Origin: Amycolatopsis thermophila
Lineage (GTDB): Bacteria; Actinomycetota; Actinomycetes; Mycobacteriales; Pseudonocardiaceae
Direction: 5' to 3'
Assembly (NCBI RefSeq): GCF_030814215.1
Contig: NZ_JAUSUT010000001.1
Location: 1,922,001 to 1,986,000 of the forward strand
DNA: 64,000 bases
Shown here: positions 33,012 to 41,089 of the stretch, piece by piece
How the letters are laid out: each line of letters starts with the position of its first letter
Numbering within the stretch: the first letter of the stretch is position 1
The notes under the pieces: generated by a model
The model's database searches: none
Told to the model about the DNA's origin: nothing
The model's input: only the letters and a program-made list of their open reading frames with translations
Position numbers and translations under genes: made by a program

Positions 33012-33890
33012 ATGTCCAGCAGCGAAGTCGCCGTCCCCGAGCAGGCGCAGCAGCACGCCCCGGCGAAGAAGGCCCCGGTTCCGGTGCCGCTGGTTGGCCA
33101 GCTGAACGACCTGGATCAGGCGTACCGGTACGCGCAGGCGCTCGCGCAGTCGAGCCTGCTGCCGAAGGACTTGATCGGCAAGCCCGCGAACGTGCTCGCG
33201 ATCATCCTGTACGGCCAGCAGCTCGACCTGACCCCGATGCAGGCGGTCCAGTCGATCTACGTAGTGAACGGCCGCCCGTCGATGGCCGGGCAGCTGTGGC
33301 TGTCGAAGGTCCGTGAGGCCGGGCACCGCGCGTTCGTGCCGTGCAAGGAGTGCGGGTTCGCCGCCGAGGATCACCGGCCGGACACCGGTCACCGCTACGA
33401 GGCCGACCACGACGACCAGCACTGCACGTTCACGATCCGCCGCAAGGACACCGGCGAGCAGCACACCGAGACGTTCACCTGGGCGCAGGCGGTCGCGGCG
33501 AAGCTCACCAACAAGGACGTGTGGAAGTCCTACCCGCAGCGAATGCTGCTGTGGCGTGCGGTCTCGAACTGCGCCACGGTCATCTGCCCGGAGGTCGCCC
33601 TCGGCTTCGGGGCGGAGGACCCCGACCCCGGTCCTGCGCGGCCGACCCTCGGGCAGGTCGCGGCCGAGCGCGCTGACCGCGAGCACGCCGAGCGCGCTTC
33701 GCAGCTCACGCCCATGGAGGTCGGGCACGGCGAGAACGAGGCCGAGGCCGACCCGCTGCCTGCGCAGAACCCGGGCCAGCCGGACGAGGACATGCTCGCC
33801 GAGCTGCGCGAGATCGAGCGCGAGCACACCGCGCCCGCCCCGGACGAGCCGATCGACGCCGTGTTCATCGAAGACGGTGGCGAGTCGTGA
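33012..33890 (+). CDS. RecT-like single-strand annealing protein
   Basis: This 292-residue protein matches the phage family often annotated as recombinase RecT. It has PANVLAIILYGQQLDLTPMQ, then AVQSIYVVNGRPSMAGQLWL, and later VWKSYPQRMLLWRAVSNCAT. A four-Cys/His insertion (CKECGFAAEDH and HCTF) is seen in the middle. It anneals complementary single strands during phage recombination. The last 70 residues are acidic and probably disordered. It overlaps the nuclease gene downstream by four bases, giving the usual exonuclease/annealase pair. Confidence 0.72.
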   Translation: MSSSEVAVPEQAQQHAPAKKAPVPVPLVGQLNDLDQAYRYAQALAQSSLLPKDLIGKPANVLAIILYGQQLDLTPMQAVQSIYVVNGRPSMAGQLWLSKVREAGHRAFVPCKECGFAAEDHRPDTGHRYEADHDDQHCTFTIRRKDTGEQHTETFTWAQAVAAKLTNKDVWKSYPQRMLLWRAVSNCATVICPEVALGFGAEDPDPGPARPTLGQVAAERADREHAERASQLTPMEVGHGENEAEADPLPAQNPGQPDEDMLAELREIEREHTAPAPDEPIDAVFIEDGGES

Positions 33891-34891
33891 CCGCGGTCGC
33901 GCCTCGGCTCGCGGAGCGGACCACCGCGGACCTGCTGCTCGAATGGGACCGGACCCGCCCGCGCTCGCGACAGCGCGAGCTGGGCTGGTCCGAGGTCGGC
34001 GGCTGCCGCCGCCGCGCCGGATACCGTCTGGCCGGCACCGAGCCCACGAACCCGGGCGGCTCGGTCCAGGCCGTGCTGGGCACCGCGATCCACGAAGCAG
34101 TGCAGCAGCGGCTCAACGAGACCGCCGGTCCGGACGACCTGGTCGAGCACCCCGTCGAGTTCGCGGGCATCCCGGGCCACCTTGACCGCTACGAGGCCGA
34201 CACCGAAACGCTGGTCGATGTCAAGACCACCTCGTCGCGGTGGCTGGAGCACATCAAGGTCGAGGGGCCGACTCGGTCGCATCTGTGGCAGGTCAACGGG
34301 TACGCGGCCGCGCTCATGGCGCAGTCCGGGATGAAGGTCCGGGTGCGGCGCATCGTGATCGACTACATCGCGCGCGACACGGGAGAGCTGTACCGCTGGG
34401 CCGGGAAACCGGATCCGCAGCAGGTCCGTGACGCGCTCGACTGGCTGCGCACGGTCCGCGAGACCCCGCTCGAGTGGCTGAACCGTGACTACGCGCCGGA
34501 CGGCCCGTTCTGCCAGCACTGCCCGTTCTTCGACACCTGCTGGGACGGCGCCGTGACGGGCCGCGACCTGCGGTCGGTGCTGCTCGTCGAGGACCAGGAC
34601 GCCGCGGGCTGGGCGGAGAAACTGTACCGGGCCCGGCAGGACAAGAAGGACGCGACCGCGCGCGAGGAGGAGGCCAAGGGCGCGCTTGACGCGCTCCGGC
34701 CGAACGACGCGGGCAAGTCCGATCCGGTCGACGTCGGGTTCGAGCTGAACCTCGTGTGGCAGGTCAGCGAAACGACCCGGTTGGACGCGGATGCGGTCCG
34801 GGCCGAGTACCGCAAGATCGGCGCCGAGCCGCCTACGAAGACGAGCACCAGCACGAAGCTGATGTTCGTCGCGAAGCCCGAGGACGAGTGA
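33887..34891 (+). CDS. PD-(D/E)XK nuclease with Cas4-like iron-sulfur cysteines
   Basis: The product is 334 residues. Nuclease motifs are GIPGHLDRYEAD (metal Asp), TLVDVKTTSS (the D-X-K core) and LWQVNGYAAAL (Gln motif). Cysteines at the N-terminus (GGCRRRAGYR) and a cluster FCQHCPFFDTC near residue 210 match the four-Cys iron-sulfur site of Cas4/AddB-type nucleases. A C-terminal coiled region follows. It should resect DNA ends for the RecT-like partner. The start GTG overlaps the previous stop. Confidence 0.82.
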   Translation: MTAVAPRLAERTTADLLLEWDRTRPRSRQRELGWSEVGGCRRRAGYRLAGTEPTNPGGSVQAVLGTAIHEAVQQRLNETAGPDDLVEHPVEFAGIPGHLDRYEADTETLVDVKTTSSRWLEHIKVEGPTRSHLWQVNGYAAALMAQSGMKVRVRRIVIDYIARDTGELYRWAGKPDPQQVRDALDWLRTVRETPLEWLNRDYAPDGPFCQHCPFFDTCWDGAVTGRDLRSVLLVEDQDAAGWAEKLYRARQDKKDATAREEEAKGALDALRPNDAGKSDPVDVGFELNLVWQVSETTRLDADAVRAEYRKIGAEPPTKTSTSTKLMFVAKPEDE

Positions 34892-35091
34892 TGCACCGCC
34901 TCGGCTGCACCGGCAAACGCCAGTACGCCAGCCCGGAGGCGGCCGAGGCGGCGCTCTCGGCCATGTGGTCGAAGTGCCGCCCCGGCGCCCGGCTCCCCAC
35001 CCGCAAGTACCCGTGCCTGTACGGCGACCACTGGCACATCACCAGCTCACCCCAGCCCCCACTGTCCATAAGGGAGGACCCAGCAGCATGA
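34891..35091 (+). CDS. Small basic zinc-finger-like phage protein
   Basis: A 66-residue protein starting at ATG 34891 within the previous stop (TGATG). Cysteines and histidines are spaced as LGCTGKRQY, WSKCRPG, YPCLYGDHWH. Similar small proteins are common in actinophage early operons; the function is not known. Confidence 0.65.
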   Translation: MHRLGCTGKRQYASPEAAEAALSAMWSKCRPGARLPTRKYPCLYGDHWHITSSPQPPLSIREDPAA

Positions 35092-35441
35092 GCGCCATTC
35101 TCAACGAGCCGGAGCGCTACGGCGACGGTCTCACCATCCGCGGCATCAACGCCACCAGCGACCTCGTCATCGACCCGATCCAGCCCGACGACAGCACGAT
35201 CCTGCTCTCGGTCTACCGGGACGGTGACGGCCCGTCGGTCGCGCTCACTCCCGAGCAGGCCCGCATCGCGGCCGGTGCGCTGCTCGCCGCCGCGACGCAC
35301 ATCGACCTGCCCGGCCTCCGCGCCGTCGACGCCGCCCCGCTCGACGTGCTGTGCGGCACCAGCGAGACCGACACCGAGTGCGTCCAGCCCAAGGACCACG
35401 ACGGCGACCACCTCGACATCGAAGGACGGTACTTCCGGTGA
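35088..35441 (+). CDS. Hypothetical phage protein
   Basis: A 117-residue acidic protein. ATG at 35088 has AGGGAGGA upstream. The first half is beta-rich (GLTIRGINATSDLVIDPIQP), and the second half holds CGTSETDTECVQPKDHDGDH, a possible metal-binding tail. No family is recognised. It overlaps both neighbours by four bases. Confidence 0.65.
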   Translation: MSAILNEPERYGDGLTIRGINATSDLVIDPIQPDDSTILLSVYRDGDGPSVALTPEQARIAAGALLAAATHIDLPGLRAVDAAPLDVLCGTSETDTECVQPKDHDGDHLDIEGRYFR

Positions 35442-35950
35442 ACCTCCCCCACCACACCAACCCGCCCAACGAGGCCGAAGCGATGGAGATCACCGACCGG
35501 TACCTCCAGATCGCCACCGCCATCGCAGGCCCCAGCGACGACATCCGGGCCGACGTGGACCGCGTCACCGACATGCTCGTCGACTACTTCACCGACGACC
35601 CCATGATCGCGTCCCTGCGGCTCCGGTACTTCGCCGGGATCGGGCCCGTCCTCGTCGCCGGCGCGATGAAGAAGGCGCACCGCGGCGCAATGCCCCGCGG
35701 TGGATTCTGGGCGATTGAGCAGGTCGGCGCCGGGGACACGGACCCGAACGCGCTCGCCGCCGCGCAGGCGGTCACGTTCCAGCTCAACGGCGACCAGGAC
35801 GCATCACACGACGTGCTGGACGCGCACTTCGCCGTCGTCGCCAAGCACCACGGCCCGAACGCCGCCCACGACGCGCTGTTCGACGTGGTGCTGCACCACC
35901 TCCAGATGCTCGCCGCCCTCATCAAGAACGGGGTCTTCGATGACCGCTGA
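35438..35950 (+). CDS. Hypothetical phage protein, helical
   Basis: A 170-residue protein from the GTG at 35438 (overlapping the previous stop); ATG at 35483 is an alternative start. The sequence is mostly helical (MEITDRYLQIATAIAG, and HHLQMLAALIKNGVFDDR at the end). No motif is recognised. The long four-base-overlap chain suggests coupled translation through this part of the operon. Confidence 0.6.
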   Translation: MNLPHHTNPPNEAEAMEITDRYLQIATAIAGPSDDIRADVDRVTDMLVDYFTDDPMIASLRLRYFAGIGPVLVAGAMKKAHRGAMPRGGFWAIEQVGAGDTDPNALAAAQAVTFQLNGDQDASHDVLDAHFAVVAKHHGPNAAHDALFDVVLHHLQMLAALIKNGVFDDR

Positions 35951-36314
35951 CCAGCTCGCCCTGCCCCTCGCCGACCGGCACGGCGGGCAAGCCGCGAACC
36001 TCGCCGCCGGCCAGAAGTCCTATCGGGACGACCGGCACCGCGTCGAGACCGCGGTCGCCACCCTCGCCCGGTCCGGCGCGACGTTCACCGCCGACGACGT
36101 GCACCGGCTCGTCGCTCACGACGCCCACGGCGCCACCTACGACCCGAACCTCGTGTCCAGCGTGCTCGGCGTGTGGGCGCAGCAGCGCCGCATCGTGCGC
36201 ATCGCCGACAGCGTCAGCGCCCGAAGATCCCGTCGCGCCAGCCGCAACAGCGTGTGGCGCCGCAACCCGCACGGCGACACCCCGGCCACACCATCACCCC
36301 GACGACCCGAGTAG
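35940..36314 (+). CDS. Phage winged-helix-like protein
   Basis: This 124-residue protein overlaps the preceding gene by 11 bases. The middle (SGATFTADDVHRLVAHDAHG to SSVLGVWAQQRRIVRIADS) looks like a small winged-helix fold seen in actinophage early proteins. The last 35 residues are basic. A DNA-binding or replication role is possible but not shown. Confidence 0.6.
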   Translation: MTADQLALPLADRHGGQAANLAAGQKSYRDDRHRVETAVATLARSGATFTADDVHRLVAHDAHGATYDPNLVSSVLGVWAQQRRIVRIADSVSARRSRRASRNSVWRRNPHGDTPATPSPRRPE

Positions 36315-36333
36315 CCCCGCACCCCAGCACACC

Positions 36334-36369
36334 TCGGGCCGCGCCCACAAGCACCAGGGCGCGGCCCGA
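36334..36369 (+). terminator. Perfect 13-bp stem-loop
   Basis: tcgggccgcgccc (36334-36346) pairs with gggcgcggcccga (36357-36369) over a 10-base loop. It lies in the 83-base gap before the next gene, whose ribosome site follows at about 36,380. There is no T-tract, so it is either an I-shaped terminator or a processing signal. Confidence 0.55.
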
Positions 36370-36397
36370 ACCATTGCCAGGAAAGAGAACCACCACC

Positions 36398-37033
36398 GTG
36401 AACGGCAACACCGGAACGAACGTCGCCACCCGAGAACAGCGCGAACTCGCCGCCTGCCCCACCGACCTGCCCGGCAACGCCGTGCAGCGCGCCGAAACCG
36501 CCGCCCAAGACGTGCGCCGCCTCATCGCCGACCTCCGAGACATCGACCCCCGCCAGGTCTGGGGCTGGCTCAACCTCATCGGGCACGACGATCCCAGCCG
36601 GATCCTCGCCGCGCTCATCGAAGCCGTCGCACGCATCGACCCTGACCAGCCCGAGAGCCAGCAGCTCGCCTGGATCAACCAGCACGGCGGCACCAAGACC
36701 CTCCACCCCGACCACGGCAAGACCGACGTCACCCTCCCCGCAGGGCCCTACCGCTACGACGACGAGATCGTGCGCCTCCGCCGCGACGGCGGCCTCACCC
36801 ACGGCGCCATCGCCCTCCGCGTCGGCGTCTCCCTCAACACCGTCAGCCGCGCCCTCGCCCGCGCCGGCCTCACCGACGCAGGCCGCACCGCCAGCGCCCG
36901 CGAGCAGCACATCATGCAGCTCGTCGCGGACGGCTACACCGAGCGCGAGATCGCCGCCCAGCTCGGCATCGACCGGCGCACCGTCGGCCGCGCCAAGGCG
37001 CGCGCCCGAGCACGACAGGAGCACGCCGCGTGA
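36398..37033 (+). CDS. Phage DNA-binding protein with two helix-turn-helix motifs
   Basis: The product is 211 residues from GTG 36398 with AGGAAAGAG upstream. Two helix-turn-helix units are visible: GGLTHGAIALRVGVSLNTVS (about 130-150) and DGYTEREIAAQLGIDRRTVG (about 180-200, LuxR/sigma-like). The N-terminal half is helical. It may regulate phage genes or bind the replication origin. It is coupled to the replication protein that follows. Confidence 0.7.
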   Translation: MNGNTGTNVATREQRELAACPTDLPGNAVQRAETAAQDVRRLIADLRDIDPRQVWGWLNLIGHDDPSRILAALIEAVARIDPDQPESQQLAWINQHGGTKTLHPDHGKTDVTLPAGPYRYDDEIVRLRRDGGLTHGAIALRVGVSLNTVSRALARAGLTDAGRTASAREQHIMQLVADGYTEREIAAQLGIDRRTVGRAKARARARQEHAA

Positions 37034-37956
37034 CCAACCGCCCCACCGACCCGCGCGAATTCGTCCGCGTCACGGCCGACATCTACGCGCACCCGAAGCT
37101 CGTCGAACTCGCCGACCCCGCCGCCGCATGGGCCTACATCGTCGCCCTCGGCTACGCCGGAAAGAACACCACCGACGGGTTCATCCCCCTCCGCGCCATC
37201 GCCGCCCTCGCCGGCATCTCCACCCAGAAGATGCGGAAACTCACCACGGTTTCCCTCATCCACGAGCCCGGCCACACGTGCAAAAAGTGCCCCGAAGTTC
37301 CCAAGGGCCAGGCATACATCCACGACTACCTCGAACACCAGCGCTCCCGCCACGAAGTCGAAGAATCCCGCAGGTCACACGCCGAACGCGGCCGCAAGGG
37401 CGCAGCGAAACGCTGGGGAAACCACAGGCAGAACCCACCGAAAACCCCCCCGGAAACCGATAGCAACAGCCATAGCGACAGCGATGGCAAACCGATGGCA
37501 GAGGTAGAGGAAGAGAAGAACACTACTCACCTTGATCACTCAGCTCACCAACCCAACGCGCACGAACCACGACCCGGCCCCGGCGTCACCGGCAGCCACA
37601 GCGCCCGCGCCTACCGCCTCGTCGACCACGCCATCGGCCGCAACGCCCCCAGCGCCGTCCGCACCGCCCTCGCCATCGAAACCGCCCACCTCCTCACCGA
37701 AACCGATGAACCCACCATCACCGCCGCCCTCCACCGCTGGAACACCCGAACCGGCATCGGACCACGCATCCTGCCCAACCTCGTAGCCGACATCCTCAAA
37801 GAACGAGCAGGTCAGGTGGTGGACGCCCACACGCCCGGGCCCGCGCGCGTTGCTCCGCGCCGAGCGTCCACCACGGACACTCGCCTCGCCGAGATCCAGG
37901 CCCTCAAGGGCGGGCCGTCCCCTGACCTGCGTGTGATCGAAGGAGCTGCCTCGTGA
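37030..37956 (+). CDS. Phage replication initiator/organiser-like protein
   Basis: A 308-residue protein. The first 110 residues resemble the winged-helix N-terminal domain of phage replisome organisers (FVRVTADIYAHPKLVELAD, then GFIPLRAIAALAGISTQKMR). They contain a CKKC pair. A basic, low-complexity linker spans about 115-185, and a C-terminal helical segment (about 190-270) follows. Codons are strongly C-ending, unlike the G-rich codons of the next gene. The role is inferred from layout and position before the helicase-loader-like gene. Confidence 0.6.
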   Translation: MTNRPTDPREFVRVTADIYAHPKLVELADPAAAWAYIVALGYAGKNTTDGFIPLRAIAALAGISTQKMRKLTTVSLIHEPGHTCKKCPEVPKGQAYIHDYLEHQRSRHEVEESRRSHAERGRKGAAKRWGNHRQNPPKTPPETDSNSHSDSDGKPMAEVEEEKNTTHLDHSAHQPNAHEPRPGPGVTGSHSARAYRLVDHAIGRNAPSAVRTALAIETAHLLTETDEPTITAALHRWNTRTGIGPRILPNLVADILKERAGQVVDAHTPGPARVAPRRASTTDTRLAEIQALKGGPSPDLRVIEGAAS

Positions 37957-38465
37957 ACCGGAACGACACGATCGACCTGCTGACCGCGATCGCGGCGCGG
38001 GACCAGCGCACGGTGGGCGAGGGTGATATCGCGGCGTGGGCGACCGACCTGGATGACGTGACGCTGGCGGAGGCGCTGGACGCGGTGACCGCGTTCAACC
38101 GGTCGGAGATGGCGACGCGGCGTCGGATCGTGGCGGCGGACATCGTGACGTGGGTGCGGCAGCGGCGGCACGACCAGGTCGAGCGTGACCACGCGGCGTC
38201 GCTCAAGGCGGACGCGCAGGCCGCGTACCGGGAGATCACCGCGGGCGGGCTGGATCCGCACGGTGGCCGGCGGAACTCCCCCGCGCTCGAGGAACTGCAC
38301 GCCGAGGCGATGACCGTGGCGTGCCCGGCAAAGCCGCTCGGGTGCGGGCAGCCGGCGGGCGAGCGGTGCGTGCGGAAGCTGGCGACCGGCGAGGTCGTGG
38401 CGACGAAGATCCCGCACACCGCGCGTTGGAAGCAGGCCACGAGCGGCGCCGCGACGCTCTCTTGA
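37953..38465 (+). CDS. Phage protein with C-terminal zinc-finger-like motif
   Basis: A 170-residue protein typical of actinophage replication clusters. The helical N-terminal half (NDTIDLLTAIAARDQRTVGE, then FNRSEMATRRRIVAADIVTW) recalls small helicase-loader-like proteins. The C-terminal part has VACPAKPLGCGQPAGERCVR, a likely metal site. The start GTG overlaps the previous stop. The precise role is unknown. Confidence 0.6.
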   Translation: MNRNDTIDLLTAIAARDQRTVGEGDIAAWATDLDDVTLAEALDAVTAFNRSEMATRRRIVAADIVTWVRQRRHDQVERDHAASLKADAQAAYREITAGGLDPHGGRRNSPALEELHAEAMTVACPAKPLGCGQPAGERCVRKLATGEVVATKIPHTARWKQATSGAATLS

Positions 38466-38475
38466 CGGAACGTTG

Positions 38476-38504
38476 TTGCGTGCGCGCACAGAACGCTGTA
38501 GCGT
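38476..38504 (+). promoter_or_regulatory. Second early promoter with shared operator-like sequence
   Basis: TTGCGT (38476-38481) and TAGCGT (38499-38504) are 17 bases apart. Upstream and overlapping bases (cggaacgttgttgcgtgcgc) closely match the promoter at 32287. The spacer holds the palindrome gtgcgcgcac. The likely transcript begins near 38,511, before the gene at 38547. Shared control by the repressor is inferred. Confidence 0.6.
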
Positions 38505-38546
38505 GGACAGCGCACCAGTTCCGGTGACAGAACACGGGAGACGACC

Positions 38547-39017
38547 ATGACCATCACCAGCGGCCTGACCAACCGCACCGACACCGCGAGCGAGGCGGCC
38601 GAGCAGCCGCAGCACATCCAGCTCGCCGAGGGCCTGCGCAAGCTGGCCGACTTCATCGAACAGCACCCGCAGCTCGACTCGCGAATCCACGGCATCAACG
38701 TCTGGTACCCGGACAACGCCGCGGACATGGGCCCGATCGCGGCCGCCGCCGCGCGCTTCGGCGCGACGGTGCACAAGGACGTCACCGACTCGATGTACAA
38801 CCTGGCCATCGACTTCGGGGCCGTGACCGCGAAGGCGCTCGCCTACCGCGAGCAGGTGTGCGAGCGGGTCGTCGTCGGTACCGAGACCGTGACCCGCACG
38901 GTGCCCGACCCCGAGAAGCTGGCCGAGGTGCCGCACGTCGAGGTCACCGAGACCGTCGAGAAGGTCGAGTGGCGGTGCGCGCCGCTGCTCGCGTCCACCC
39001 CGGACGGCGGCCGGTGA
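38547..39017 (+). CDS. Hypothetical phage protein
   Basis: A 156-residue protein that begins a new transcription unit. Its first half is helical (HIQLAEGLRKLADFIEQHP) and the middle reads YPDNAADMGPIAAAAARFGA. The C-terminal part is beta-rich, with repeated charged TVTR and TETV words. No family is recognised. ATG at 38547 has GGGAGA upstream. Confidence 0.65.
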   Translation: MTITSGLTNRTDTASEAAEQPQHIQLAEGLRKLADFIEQHPQLDSRIHGINVWYPDNAADMGPIAAAAARFGATVHKDVTDSMYNLAIDFGAVTAKALAYREQVCERVVVGTETVTRTVPDPEKLAEVPHVEVTETVEKVEWRCAPLLASTPDGGR

Positions 39018-39118
39018 GCGCCGACATCGCGGCCCTGATGCCGCTCCCCCTGCGCCTGGCCGGGCTCGTCGTGCTCCTCGCCGTCCTCGGCCTCTCGATC
39101 CGCTGGGGGCACCGATGA
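39014..39118 (+). CDS. 34-residue single-helix membrane peptide
   Basis: GTG at 39014 overlaps the previous stop and the stop overlaps the next start (ATGA). The peptide is one hydrophobic helix (LRLAGLVVLLAVLGLSIRW). Its tight packing between genes supports translation. The function is unknown. Confidence 0.55.
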   Translation: MSADIAALMPLPLRLAGLVVLLAVLGLSIRWGHR

Positions 39119-39720
39119 GCCTGATGTTCGAGGTCGACGGCAAGGCCTTGCCCGCCGACGACTGCTCCTGGCTTCTGATCGCGCCGTGCGGCTGCCCCTG
39201 CGGCATCACCGTCATCGGCCGAGGTGACGACGTCCTCGCGACCGCCGAGCAGGCGATGAAGGCGTTCGTCCCGAACGCCGAACAGCGCCGCCGCGACGCC
39301 AAGGCCGGCTGGAAGGTTCGCCTCGGCCTCCGCAAGGAGGTGCACCAGCTCGTCGACGACTGCAAGCACACCCCGAGGTGGGGCGTCGAGAAGACCCCGA
39401 TCCCGGAGGGGCACGTGTGGGCGCGCCAGGTCGTGTCCGTGCGGCGAGGGAACGGGCGGCGCAAGCACCTCGTGCCCGTGATCGGCGTCGAGAACCGCTC
39501 CGAGGGCCGGTACGGCGCCGGCGAGACGCCAGCGTTGTGCGGCAGCTCGACGTGGCACTGGTCGGACAAGTGGTGGGACGTCAACGACTACCCCGAGTGC
39601 GTCCGCTGCCAGCGCGCCGCGCGAGCGCTACCGAGCATCGCCAGCACGCCGGGCACCGATGGTGCGCCAGCGGTCGTCACCGTCGAGTTGCCTCCGTTCA
39701 CCGAGGAGGGGCAGCGATGA
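39115..39720 (+). CDS. Hypothetical phage protein
   Basis: A 201-residue protein with a Cys-rich start (APCGCPCG) and later cysteines in a CVRC pair near residue 165. Aromatic-rich sequence STWHWSDKWWDVNDYPE precedes that pair. The pattern suggests metal binding. No family is recognised. Confidence 0.6.
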   Translation: MSLMFEVDGKALPADDCSWLLIAPCGCPCGITVIGRGDDVLATAEQAMKAFVPNAEQRRRDAKAGWKVRLGLRKEVHQLVDDCKHTPRWGVEKTPIPEGHVWARQVVSVRRGNGRRKHLVPVIGVENRSEGRYGAGETPALCGSSTWHWSDKWWDVNDYPECVRCQRAARALPSIASTPGTDGAPAVVTVELPPFTEEGQR

Positions 39721-39956
39721 GCGCCCGCCTGAACTTCGGCCGCGCCCGGAAGGCCGCGCGCTGGCGGATCGCCCGCCTCCTCGACCGGCTGCCCGGCCAG
39801 TGCTGGGCGGAGCTGGCCACGTGGGCCGTGGGCTTCAGCGACCGGCGTGTCCCCTGGGCACGGATCGACCGCATGTGCCGAACCGACGTCGCGAACTGCG
39901 GCGCCTGCTATTGCGGGAAGCTCCGCGACCGCTCCGCGGACGGTGGTGGCGAGTGA
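39717..39956 (+). CDS. Small basic phage protein with CxxC motif
   Basis: A 79-residue protein with GAGGAGG upstream of ATG 39717. The N-terminal part is basic (ARKAARWRIARLLDRLPGQ), and the end has NCGACYCGKLRD. Function unknown; a DNA- or RNA-binding role is possible. Confidence 0.6.
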   Translation: MSARLNFGRARKAARWRIARLLDRLPGQCWAELATWAVGFSDRRVPWARIDRMCRTDVANCGACYCGKLRDRSADGGGE

Positions 39957-40061
39957 ATGCGCCGGCCGCTCACCTACCCGGAGCACTTCGCCTACACCTT
40001 CCTCGCCGCGCTCACCGTGCTCGCCGCCCTCGCCTGGCTCTGCAACGGCGCAGCCACCTGA
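39957..40061 (+). CDS. 34-residue membrane peptide
   Basis: ATG follows the previous stop directly (TGAATG). The peptide carries one helix (FLAALTVLAALAWLCNG). It is the second 34-residue membrane peptide in this operon. The next gene starts 19 bases later. Confidence 0.5.
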   Translation: MRRPLTYPEHFAYTFLAALTVLAALAWLCNGAAT

Positions 40062-40080
40062 CCGGAACCCGGAGGCCCGC

Positions 40081-41046
40081 GTGAAGACCGCGACCGACCT
40101 CTTCGGGGGGGCCGGAGGCTCGTCGGAAGGGCTGCGCCGCGCCGGCTGGCACGTCGCCATCGCCGCGAACCACTGGCCAACCGCGGTCGCCACCCACCAG
40201 CTCAACGACCCCGACACCGAGCACCGCATCAAAGACCTGTCCGAGGTGGACTGGCGCACCTTCCCCAGCACCGACCTGCTGTGGGCGTCCCCGTCGTGCG
40301 TGTGGCACGCCCGCTCCGGAGGCCGGAAGCGTCCGCCTGCCGAGGTGGAGCGGCTGCGCGCCGACGCCGGCGCGATCGACCGGGCTACCGCGTTCGCCGT
40401 GATCGAGGCCGCCGAAGTCCACCACTACCCGGCGATCCTCGTGGAGAACGTCGTCGAGTTCCTCGACTGGACGCTGTTCCCGTGGTGGCTCGACGGGCTC
40501 CGAGCCCTCGGCTACCAGACGGAAACCCTGGTGCTGGACGCGAAGAACTTCGGCCACGCCCAGAACCGCAAGCGGCTGTTCGTCGCCGCCACCCGCGGCC
40601 TCGACGTCGACCTCACCGCGCCCTCCATGCCTGCGGTGACTGCTGCGGACATCCTCGACCCCGACCCCGGCAAGGAGGTCGCCCGCCGCCTGTACGTCTC
40701 CGACCAGATCGACCAGATCGACACCGAAGGCGTGCCGCACCTCGTCACCTACCGGCGCCACGCCCGCCCCCGCCGCGCTGACCGCCACCAGCTCGCCACC
40801 ATCACCGCCGGCGGGAACCACCATGCGGTCGCCACCATCGTCGACGGCCGCCCCCACCACCGCATGCTCACCAACCGCGAGTGCGCCCGCGCCCAAGGCT
40901 TCGACGACGACTACGAGTTCGTCGGCACCGCGGCCGAGGTGAAGCGGCAGATCGGCAACGCGGTGCCGGTCGGCATCGCCCACTGGCTCGGCAGCCGCGT
41001 AGCCGCCGCCCTCGGAACCCAGCAACTCCCGCTCTTCGCCGCCTGA
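40081..41046 (+). CDS. DNA cytosine-5 methyltransferase
   Basis: The product is 321 residues from GTG 40081 with GGAGG upstream. Motifs in order are I (DLFGGAGGSSEG), IV (LLWASPSCVWHA, catalytic Cys73, where the usual PPC is SPSC), VI (ENVVEF), VIII (QNRKRLFVAATR) and X (QIGNAVPVGIAHW). It methylates cytosine in DNA, probably to shield phage DNA from host restriction or to affect expression. No matching endonuclease is nearby, so it is an orphan. In-frame codons upstream of 40081 overlap other genes. Confidence 0.92.
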   Translation: MKTATDLFGGAGGSSEGLRRAGWHVAIAANHWPTAVATHQLNDPDTEHRIKDLSEVDWRTFPSTDLLWASPSCVWHARSGGRKRPPAEVERLRADAGAIDRATAFAVIEAAEVHHYPAILVENVVEFLDWTLFPWWLDGLRALGYQTETLVLDAKNFGHAQNRKRLFVAATRGLDVDLTAPSMPAVTAADILDPDPGKEVARRLYVSDQIDQIDTEGVPHLVTYRRHARPRRADRHQLATITAGGNHHAVATIVDGRPHHRMLTNRECARAQGFDDDYEFVGTAAEVKRQIGNAVPVGIAHWLGSRVAAALGTQQLPLFAA

Positions 41047-41089
41047 CCCTTCGCCCAACCCCACCCCTGGAGAACCCCGAGGAGACCCG

